The position numbers and the translations under genes were made by a program. Below the pieces are notes generated by a model, which made no database searches, was not told the DNA's origin, and saw nothing but the letters and a program-made list of their open reading frames with translations. Positions 1 through 5,801 of a stretch of DNA of 6,756 nt are shown one piece after another. The stretch covers positions 1 through 6,756 of the forward strand of contig CAAFRY010000261.1 in the NCBI GenBank assembly GCA_900765525.1, given 5' to 3'. The DNA comes from an uncultured Blautia sp. Its GTDB lineage: Bacteria; Bacillota; Clostridia; Lachnospirales; Lachnospiraceae. Numbering within the stretch: the first letter of the stretch is position 1; every line of letters begins with the position of its first letter.

Positions 1-1667
1 ACTTTTTAATCTATAATATTTTCTATATTTCGGTTCTCAATGATATTCGCTTTATGGGAAGTATGAAGACCATAGGAATGAGCGGAAAGCAGATTCGGAG
101 GCTTCTGAACTGGCAGATTATCCGGCTGGCTTTAGGGGGGATTTTGCCGGGACTTTTGGCGGGGGCTTTGCTGAATATTTTTGTGTCGGGTATTTTGCGA
201 AGCGACGCCATGGGGTTAAGCTGTGCCGATTATATTGAGAGCAGGATTTCCCCTATGGCTTTAGCGGCAGCGGCAGTGTTTGCCGGGATTACTGTATTTA
301 TCAGCAGCAGGAAGGCTTTGAGTCTGGCTGCCAGGATTTCTCCTGTGGAGGCGGCCAGATACAGAGGCGGAAGCCGGATGAAGACGGCGATAGCCATTGT
401 CTCTTTTGCTCTCAGCGGGGTATTGTTTGTGGTGCTGTACGGATTCACCCTGGGCTATGATATGGAAAGTTATGTTAATCGTTGGAATACAGCAGATATA
501 AGTGTTTACCAATATTATGCAGATATACCGGGGGAAGCTCCCTATGAGGTGTTTTCCAAGGAACTGGCGGAAAATTTAATAAATCTGGATTTTGTGGAAG
601 ATGCTCATGTTTTTTATAAGGCCCGGAACCTGGAAAGGGAAAATGAGGGCAGCGTATTTTCGGAGTCCCTGTCCCCTGTTAAGATGGAAGGAAAATGGAA
701 GGAAAGTATAGAGCGGCGGTATGAGAGCCTGGGAGGTGTGGATTCTGCCTATGTATTGAATGAGAGAGGAGATTACATGACTTCTATTGCAGGCTTAGAG
801 GGAAGCTGCTTGAAAACAGAGCAGAACGGAGCCGAAGTGATAGAAGGGGAACTGGACCAGGAGAAATTTGATTCCGGAGAATATTTTATTTATTCCCCTT
901 TGCCCCTGACCGGAGAAGCTGATTTCGGAGGACTTCATGCAGGAGATAAGGTGAAAATGTCCTTTTACAATAATCATACTGGAGCCTATGTGGAAAAAGA
1001 ACTGACGGTTCTGGCGCTGGTGAACCAGAATTATAATAATCGTGGACTTATGAACAGCAATGAAATTTTGATTTCTGATAAGCTATTCCGGGAAATTTAT
1101 GGGGAAAGCAGTGAGAATATGATAAGTGAAGTTGTCTTAGATACAAAAGAAGGGGACAGAGCCAGCCAGGAGGAACAGGCAGAACAGGTAATCAGCCAGT
1201 CTCTTAATTCCCAGGTAAGAATATATTCCCGCTATAAAAGCCAGATAGAGGGAGAAGGCTTTAAGCTGCAGATGAGCTGTATTGGGATTTTTGCGGGAAT
1301 TGTATTTGGAATTATTGGCATGGCCAATGTGGCCAATACCATTATTACGGGAGTTCTCTCCAGAAAATTGGAGTATGCGGCCCTTCAATCTATCGGTATG
1401 ACTCAGAAACAGATGAGAAGAAGAATTTTCTCAGAGGGTATCAAGATAGAATGGGCGGGCTTTTTGGCTGCGGCCTTATTAGGAGCGCCCATTACGGCAG
1501 CTATTGCGGCTCCGCCTATGTTTACGGGATTTTCGCTTTCTGCCTATTTGTGGGGAATTGGAATTTTCTTTCTGGCAGGGCTGTGCCTGGCAGGGGCTGT
1601 GGCTTTTGGACTGACCAGAGCTTTGAATAAAAAATCTGTGGTAGAACGTCTGCGGGAGGCAGAGTAG
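1..1667 (+). CDS. FtsX-type ABC transporter permease, C-terminal part (5' end outside window)
   Basis: This is the membrane subunit of an ABC transporter; it should work with an ATPase encoded to the left. The frame is open to the left edge: codons from position 3 read FLIYNIFYISVLNDIRF directly into the ATG at 54. That ATG is therefore internal, and the segment is the usual FtsX-domain stretch ending in 'DIRF-G-xKTIG-xxxxQIRRL' (nt 42-107). Hydrophobic segments follow at about nt 126-200 and 255-310, and a third at about 390-450. Next comes a hydrophilic extracytoplasmic domain of about 270 residues (nt 456-1275). A second FtsX core follows, with a membrane segment at 1275-1350, the repeated 'LEYAALQSIGMTQKQMRRR' coupling-helix motif near 1370-1430, and two more membrane segments to about 1615. 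Only 31 bases separate it from the response regulator, so they probably share a transcript. The family assignment is strong. The substrate is unknown; envelope-active peptides or lipids are possible by analogy with Bce-like systems. Confidence 0.88.
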   Translation, partial: FLIYNIFYISVLNDIRFMGSMKTIGMSGKQIRRLLNWQIIRLALGGILPGLLAGALLNIFVSGILRSDAMGLSCADYIESRISPMALAAAAVFAGITVFISSRKALSLAARISPVEAARYRGGSRMKTAIAIVSFALSGVLFVVLYGFTLGYDMESYVNRWNTADISVYQYYADIPGEAPYEVFSKELAENLINLDFVEDAHVFYKARNLERENEGSVFSESLSPVKMEGKWKESIERRYESLGGVDSAYVLNERGDYMTSIAGLEGSCLKTEQNGAEVIEGELDQEKFDSGEYFIYSPLPLTGEADFGGLHAGDKVKMSFYNNHTGAYVEKELTVLALVNQNYNNRGLMNSNEILISDKLFREIYGESSENMISEVVLDTKEGDRASQEEQAEQVISQSLNSQVRIYSRYKSQIEGEGFKLQMSCIGIFAGIVFGIIGMANVANTIITGVLSRKLEYAALQSIGMTQKQMRRRIFSEGIKIEWAGFLAAALLGAPITAAIAAPPMFTGFSLSAYLWGIGIFFLAGLCLAGAVAFGLTRALNKKSVVERLREAE

Positions 1668-1687
1668 ACTTTACGGTTCTCTGCCGG

Positions 1688-1695
1688 AAGGAGGT
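1688..1695 (+). promoter_or_regulatory. Strong ribosome binding site of the response regulator gene
   Basis: AAGGAGGT lies four bases before the ATG at 1699 and is a near-perfect match to the anti-Shine-Dalgarno sequence. It fixes the start of the response regulator. No promoter or terminator is visible in the 31 bases after the permease stop. Confidence 0.75.
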
Positions 1696-1698
1696 ATT

Positions 1699-2373
1699 AT
1701 GTACAGGATTCTTATTTTGGAAGATGATGAAGCCCTGCGTATGGGATTGGCCTTTCAGTTGAAGCGAGAGGGGTTCCAGGTACTGGACGCATCCAGGGTG
1801 GCCCAGGTGGAGGAAGAACTGAAAAAGGGAGTAGATTTAATGCTTCTGGATGTGAGTCTCCCTGACGGGGACAGCCGGCAGTATGTGGAACACCTTCGGC
1901 AAAAGAGTAGGATTCCTGTGATTTTCCTCACAGCCAGAAACCGGGAGGCGGATATGCTTTCCGGTTTCGACGCAGGGGCTGATGATTATGTGACAAAGCC
2001 TTTTTCTTTTCCGGTGCTGAACAGAAGAATATGGGCCCTTTTGCGAAGGTCAGAATCCGGAGACCGGTACTATTGTGAAGATTTGGTCTACGATTTTCAG
2101 AAAAAGGAATTGAAGATAAAGGGAGAAAAGATTCCTCTAAGCAACCGGGAGACCAGAATCCTGGAAATTTTTATCCGGAACAAAAACCAGGTCCTTACCT
2201 TTGACACTCTTTTGGAAAAGGTTTGGGACATTGACGGGAACTTTGTGGACAGAAATACTTTGAATGTGAATATAGCCAGACTGCGTGGGAAAATAGAAGA
2301 GGATAAAAAGAATCCAAGATGGATAGTGAATATATTCGGAATCGGATACAAATGGAGTGAAGAACATGAGTAA
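1699..2373 (+). CDS. OmpR/PhoB-family DNA-binding response regulator
   Basis: This is a cytoplasmic transcription factor of 224 aa, full length for the family. The N-terminal receiver domain (about 1-115) has the acidic pair D9/D10 in LILEDDE, the phospho-acceptor D51 in LLDVSLPDG, T78 in FLTA, and K100 in the 'DDYVTKPF' motif, so all the phosphorylation residues are present. The C-terminal half (about 125-222) is a winged-helix DNA-binding domain with the typical 'LSNRETRILEIF', 'LNVNIARLRGKIE' and 'IFGIGYKW' stretches. It follows the permease by 31 bases and overlaps the kinase gene by 8 bases, so that kinase is its expected phosphodonor. By analogy with BceR/VanR-type regulators it probably controls its own transporter operon; this is inferred. 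No operator can be assigned from this window. Confidence 0.95.
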   Translation: MYRILILEDDEALRMGLAFQLKREGFQVLDASRVAQVEEELKKGVDLMLLDVSLPDGDSRQYVEHLRQKSRIPVIFLTARNREADMLSGFDAGADDYVTKPFSFPVLNRRIWALLRRSESGDRYYCEDLVYDFQKKELKIKGEKIPLSNRETRILEIFIRNKNQVLTFDTLLEKVWDIDGNFVDRNTLNVNIARLRGKIEEDKKNPRWIVNIFGIGYKWSEEHE

Positions 2374-3394
2374 CAGTAAAAAGATAAAAGGAATTTTGGC
2401 AGTTACGGCAGGGATATGGGCTGTATCCATGCTGGGACTTTACTTCCTGTGGGCGAAGTCAGAGGGCCTTCCGCTCTGGGCGTTTTTGCTGTTTGGTCTG
2501 TGGAATTTCCTTCTTTTTGCAGGCAGCCATTGGTGTATCAGCAGAGTAGTAAACCAGGTGATGTGGGATGTTTCGGAAACTTTGGATTCGCTGATGAGAC
2601 AGGAGCCTGTGCTGGCCTTTTCAGAGGCCGAGGATACGGTGCTGGGGAAATTTCAGCATCAGGCCAGGCAGCTGTATACCATTTTGAATGCAGGAAAAGA
2701 GGAGGAGAAGGAGCGGCGCAGGCGCATGAGCGAGATGGTGTCTGATTTGGTACATCAGATTAACACGCCCCTTACCAATATACAGATGTACAGCGGTTTT
2801 CTGGCGGAAGAAGAAATGGGACAAAAAGACAGGAAGGAAATCAACCGCATTATTGGAAGCCAGGTGGAGAAGCTGTCCTGGTTCGGGGAAGGCTTTGCCA
2901 AGGTGGCAAGGCTGGAGGATGACATGATGCAGCTTGTACCGAAAAAGCAGCCGGTTTTTCCGGCGGTTTTAGGAGCCATAGACCAGATTTCCCCAAAAGC
3001 CAAAAAGGAAGGCAGGGAAATTCGGCTTTTGGGCCAGGAGTCAGTACAGGCGGTTTTTGATGCCCGGTGGACGGAGGAGGCTATCTTTAATCTGCTGGAT
3101 AACGGGGTGAAATATGGTGAGAAAAATTCTGAGATACTGGTGGAGGTGAAGGATTACGATTTATTCGTAAGAATTGATGTCAGCACCTGGGGAAGTCCTA
3201 TTTTGCGTGAAGATTACAACAAGCTGTTCCAGCGGTTCTACAGAGGAGAAAATGCCTCCTGCGTCAAGGAAGGCGTGGGGCTGGGGCTGTACTTGGTGCG
3301 AAATATCATTAACAGCCAGGGCGGTTATGTGAAGGTATCTCCATACAAAGCCAGGGGGAATACCTTTAGTTTATTCTTAAAGAAAGCTATTTAA
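2366..3394 (+). CDS. Short-loop (intramembrane-sensing type) sensor histidine kinase
   Basis: This is a membrane sensor kinase partnering the preceding response regulator. I choose the ATG at 2366 (342 aa) over an in-frame GTG at 2357, because GGAG at 2354-2357 sits eight bases before this ATG and includes the first base of the GTG. The gene overlaps the regulator's stop by 8 bases. Two membrane segments (about 8-29 and 36-55) are joined by only a few residues, so there is no extracellular sensor domain. This is the BceS-like layout, in which an ABC transporter supplies the signal. A linker and coiled region (about 65-120) leads to the H box 'SDLVHQINTPLTN' with H130. The ATPase domain has an N box (N242, N246, K249), an F box 'LFQRFYRG' and a G2 box 'GVGLGLYL' (303-310). 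The G1 box is unusual: DVSTWGSPI replaces the common DxGxGI, with Thr274 where the adenine-contacting Asp normally lies. The family is certain; the signal is inferred. Confidence 0.93.
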   Translation: MSNSKKIKGILAVTAGIWAVSMLGLYFLWAKSEGLPLWAFLLFGLWNFLLFAGSHWCISRVVNQVMWDVSETLDSLMRQEPVLAFSEAEDTVLGKFQHQARQLYTILNAGKEEEKERRRRMSEMVSDLVHQINTPLTNIQMYSGFLAEEEMGQKDRKEINRIIGSQVEKLSWFGEGFAKVARLEDDMMQLVPKKQPVFPAVLGAIDQISPKAKKEGREIRLLGQESVQAVFDARWTEEAIFNLLDNGVKYGEKNSEILVEVKDYDLFVRIDVSTWGSPILREDYNKLFQRFYRGENASCVKEGVGLGLYLVRNIINSQGGYVKVSPYKARGNTFSLFLKKAI

Positions 3395-3422
3395 GGCAGA
3401 GGCCCACAGTCTGAAGCTTGAA

Positions 3423-3448
3423 CCCTCCAAAACAGCCAATGAGGAGGG
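3423..3448 (+). repeat. Short inverted repeat after the kinase gene
   Basis: CCCTCC (3423-3428) and GGAGGG (3443-3448) can pair into a six-base-pair GC-rich stem with a 14-base loop, about 30 bases after the kinase stop. No run of T follows, so it is not a standard intrinsic terminator. It may only reduce read-through or stabilise the transcript end, or it may be chance. Confidence 0.3.
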
Positions 3449-3469
3449 ATTATTCAGTTTAATGGAAAA

Positions 3470-3490
3470 ATCCAGGAATAAAAACTGGAT
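3470..3490 (+). repeat. Weak hairpin in the intergenic region
   Basis: ATCCAG (3470-3475) and CTGGAT (3485-3490) form a perfect six-base-pair inverted repeat around a 9-base A-rich loop. An A run precedes it (3465-3470), and only a short, interrupted T tract follows (ATAGTTTACT). This could be a poor terminator for the permease-regulator-kinase operon or a protein-binding palindrome. The evidence favours neither. Confidence 0.3.
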
Positions 3491-3501
3491 ATAGTTTACT
3501 A

Positions 3502-3530
3502 TTGAAGGGCAAAAAGGGGGTATATATAAT
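3502..3530 (+). promoter_or_regulatory. Sigma-A type promoter for the c-di-GMP operon
   Basis: TTGAAG at 3502-3507 (four of six matches to TTGACA) is separated by exactly 17 bases from a perfect TATAAT at 3525-3530. Transcription would start near 3537, giving a leader of about 50 bases before the ATG at 3588. There is no extended -10 TG. This suggests that the phosphodiesterase gene and the gene behind it are expressed independently of the upstream operon. No operator can be recognised beside it. Confidence 0.72.
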
Positions 3531-3548
3531 AAAAAACTGAAAATTCTA

Positions 3549-3566
3549 ATGGCATAGGAAAGCCAT
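3549..3566 (+). promoter_or_regulatory. Small leader hairpin upstream of the phosphodiesterase gene
   Basis: ATGGC (3549-3553) and GCCAT (3562-3566) form a five-base-pair stem with an 8-base loop. It lies in the inferred leader, ending immediately before the AAGGGAGG ribosome binding site. Flanking TTC (3544-3546) and GAA (3567-3569) could extend it past a two-base bulge. It does not resemble a c-di-GMP-I riboswitch, since it is too short and lacks the conserved tetraloop and receptor core. A modest effect on translation is possible. Confidence 0.3.
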
Positions 3567-3591
3567 GAAGGGAGGCCAGACCGGCGAATGA
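3565..3591 (+). other. Possible eight-codon leader ORF coupled to the phosphodiesterase start
   Basis: The ATG at 3565 opens a short frame encoding MKGGQTGE. Its TGA stop (3589-3591) overlaps the ATG at 3588 as an ATGA junction. Only a weak AGGAAA (3556-3561) lies before it, three bases away, and its start codon falls in the 3' arm of the leader hairpin. It may be chance, because the strong AAGGGAGG inside it serves the downstream gene. Translational coupling would need the leader ORF to be translated. Confidence 0.2.
3568..3575 (+). promoter_or_regulatory. Ribosome binding site of the phosphodiesterase gene
   Basis: AAGGGAGG precedes the ATG at 3588 with a gap of 12 bases, longer than the usual 5-9. 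No in-frame alternative start lies between the site and this ATG, so the start stands. Initiation may be less efficient than for the response regulator gene, whose site is almost perfect. Confidence 0.55.
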
Positions 3592-5801
3592 GAGAAATTA
3601 AGAAGAATACCTTCCGGCTTCAGAGGACTACCAAGATTTTTGTGTTGTTATTTATGGCTATGGTGGTTTTGGTAGGCTTTCTGATATTTTTTCAGTTTAG
3701 TGACAATATACGGAAGCTCATAGAAATGCAGGCTAAGGACTCTCTTGTTAATGTGAGCAGGCAAAATGTCAGAGAAGGCGACAATCAAATCCTCTCCCGG
3801 CAAAATCTGCTTCGGTCCATTGCAGCGGAAATCAGCCGTTTAGAGCAGAGGGATGTGCAGGCTATTGTAGAATCCCTGAAAAGCTATGAGGAAAATTATG
3901 AGTTTTACAATATGGGAATCATTGAAAAAAATGGAATGGGTCATACTACCAAGGGAGAAAGCTTAGATTTGTCTGCTTATCCTTATTTTCATAAGGGTAT
4001 TCGGGGAATGGAAGGCGTATCCCAGAGCTATGAAAGCCAAAACGGAATAGGAGAACTGAATATTTTCTATATGCCGGTTTGGATGGAGGGAGAGGTGAAT
4101 CTGGTCCTTACTGCCACATACCGCACAGAAGATTTCCTTGGGCTTTTGAATATACAGTCTTTTAACGGAAAAGGGGGCAGCATTGTGCTGGATGCCGGGG
4201 GAAAGGCTATTGCTTTGGGAGAGAATGTGGACAGTGGACTGGCCAGAATGGCAAAGAGTGTTTCGGACAATCCCCATATTGTACCGGGAGAAAAGGAAGA
4301 AGAACTGATTTCCTTCCAGGCAGAAGGTGATGCCTATATTGCACATTATAAGAAGATGGATACTAATGACTGGTATCTTCTTACTTATGTATCCTCAGAT
4401 TATGTTTATGAGAGTGCTCAAAAGATAATCCATAAAGTTCTGCAGGTCATTATCGGCTTATATTTTGTGCTGGTATTGGTTTCCTGTCTTTATATCTTTA
4501 TTTATCATAAGTTTCAAAAGAGAATTTTTTCCATAGTGTTTAAAGACCAGATTACAGGGAAGAAGAATTATCAATATTTCAAGCTGAAATTCGATGATTT
4601 AAAACCAGGGGAAAAGCAAAACAAATATCTGGTGAATTTTGACATCAGTAAGTTTAAAATCCTGAATCTTCTTCACGGAGTAAAAAAGGGGGACCAGATT
4701 CTGCAGTATGTCCTCCGGACCTTTGAAGTCCTTCTTCCGGGGGACCAGGTGTACAGGTACCATGGGGATATTTTTGTAGGGATTTTGCAGGGGAAAGACA
4801 AAGAGGAAATAAAGGAGAAAATAGAGAGGCTCCTTGGAAAAATTGCAGAGGACGGATTGCAGAAAAGGATACCGGAGCTTTCCCTCTATTTTGGAGTCTG
4901 TCCTCTTTGGGAGGAACCGGAGCTGGATGTTGTTTATAATAATGCCCTTTTGGCTAAAAATGAGGCCAAGGAAAGGGTACATCAAAGGTATCGCTTTTTT
5001 GACGATACAGCCAAAAGCAGGATTGAGTTGGGAAATATAGAGAATTCTTTTACAGATGCTCTGAAGAAAGGGGAGTTTAAGGTTTGGTACCAGCCCAAAT
5101 ATGATATGCGGACTGGTAAAATATGTGGGGCCGAGGCCCTGGTAAGGTGGCAGAAGGAGGACGGAAGTCTGATGCCTCCCGGAAAGTTTATTCCGGTCTT
5201 TGAGGCTACGGGACAGATTACTCAGTTAGATGAAGAGGTTCTCCGTATAGTTTGCCGGGACATTAGAGAGGTAAGACGAAGAGGGCTGCCTTTGGTGCCG
5301 GTATCTGTAAATCTGTCTAAACTTCATATTAAGAAAAGTGGAATTTTAGACAGGGTCCGGGAGCTGACAGAGGAATATGGCATCAGTCAGAACGCTATTT
5401 CCTTTGAGATTACAGAAAGCGCCGCCTTCCATGACAGGAAATCCATGGACAGCCTGGTAAGCAGCCTTCACAGTATGGGCTTTGAGGTGGATATGGACGA
5501 CTATGGAACGGGAAGTTCTACGCTGAAATCCTTATCTCACACAAACTTTGACACCTTAAAGCTGGACAAGTCTTTTATTGATTTTATCGGAGACAAAAAA
5601 ACAGATATTATCATACAGTCCACCATCAGAATGGCAGAAAAGCTGAAAATGAATATTATTGCAGAAGGGGTGGAGACAGAGGAGCAGGTGAAGTTTTTAA
5701 TGGGAAGCCAGTGCTTTGTGGCCCAGGGTTATTATTTTTCCAAGCCTTTGGACAGAGAGGACTATTTCCAAAAGCTGGAAGGAGAGAAAGGGCAAAAATG
5801 A
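3588..5801 (+). CDS. Membrane Cache-like/degenerate GGDEF/EAL protein, probable c-di-GMP phosphodiesterase
   Basis: This 737-aa protein should hydrolyse cyclic di-GMP to pGpG at the inner face of the membrane under control of an external signal. A membrane segment (about 17-36) and a second (about 285-306) flank an extracytoplasmic domain of about 245 residues. That domain resembles a double Cache (dCache) sensor, with 'YPYFHKGIRG' near 131-140 and 'WYLLTYVSSDYVY' near 262-274. The GGDEF domain (about 315-470) is degenerate: HGDIF at 392-396 replaces GGDEF, and the inhibitory-site RxxD Arg is Leu383. D352 and the FKxxN motif are kept, so GTP may still bind as a regulator. The EAL domain (about 485-730) looks complete: E516-A-L, N575, E607 in FEITE, D637/D638 in DDYGTGSS, K661 and E696 in EGVE, and Q713. 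The promoter at 3502-3530 precedes it, and the next gene overlaps it by ATGA. Domain calls are strong. The activity is inferred from residues, and the ligand is unknown. Confidence 0.93.
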   Translation: MREIKKNTFRLQRTTKIFVLLFMAMVVLVGFLIFFQFSDNIRKLIEMQAKDSLVNVSRQNVREGDNQILSRQNLLRSIAAEISRLEQRDVQAIVESLKSYEENYEFYNMGIIEKNGMGHTTKGESLDLSAYPYFHKGIRGMEGVSQSYESQNGIGELNIFYMPVWMEGEVNLVLTATYRTEDFLGLLNIQSFNGKGGSIVLDAGGKAIALGENVDSGLARMAKSVSDNPHIVPGEKEEELISFQAEGDAYIAHYKKMDTNDWYLLTYVSSDYVYESAQKIIHKVLQVIIGLYFVLVLVSCLYIFIYHKFQKRIFSIVFKDQITGKKNYQYFKLKFDDLKPGEKQNKYLVNFDISKFKILNLLHGVKKGDQILQYVLRTFEVLLPGDQVYRYHGDIFVGILQGKDKEEIKEKIERLLGKIAEDGLQKRIPELSLYFGVCPLWEEPELDVVYNNALLAKNEAKERVHQRYRFFDDTAKSRIELGNIENSFTDALKKGEFKVWYQPKYDMRTGKICGAEALVRWQKEDGSLMPPGKFIPVFEATGQITQLDEEVLRIVCRDIREVRRRGLPLVPVSVNLSKLHIKKSGILDRVRELTEEYGISQNAISFEITESAAFHDRKSMDSLVSSLHSMGFEVDMDDYGTGSSTLKSLSHTNFDTLKLDKSFIDFIGDKKTDIIIQSTIRMAEKLKMNIIAEGVETEEQVKFLMGSQCFVAQGYYFSKPLDREDYFQKLEGEKGQK

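Noticed and set aside
54..56. ATG at 54 as the true start of the permease
   Set aside because: The frame is open to the left edge, and the residues before it continue the FtsX motif. There is no ribosome binding site in front of it.
2357..2359. GTG at 2357 as the start of the histidine kinase
   Set aside because: Its first base is part of the GGAG that serves the ATG at 2366, and it has no ribosome binding site of its own at a fitting distance.
2416..2745. 109-codon plus-strand ORF in another frame of the kinase gene
   Set aside because: It overlaps a clear histidine kinase frame. Its translation is of low complexity with no family signature.
3462..3494. Ten-codon ORF (MEKSRNKNWI) after GGAGGG in the intergenic region
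   Set aside because: The gap from GGAGGG to the ATG is 13 bases. The frame lies upstream of the -35 box of the identified promoter, so it would not be on that transcript, and nothing supports its expression.
3456..3498. AGTTTA direct repeat (3456-3461 and 3493-3498) as a regulator binding site
   Set aside because: It is only six bases in an AT-rich stretch with 37-base spacing, which is easily explained by chance.
3537..3587. c-di-GMP riboswitch in the leader of the c-di-GMP operon
   Set aside because: The leader from the predicted start is about 50 bases, too short for a GEMM-I or GEMM-II aptamer, and no conserved core motif is seen.
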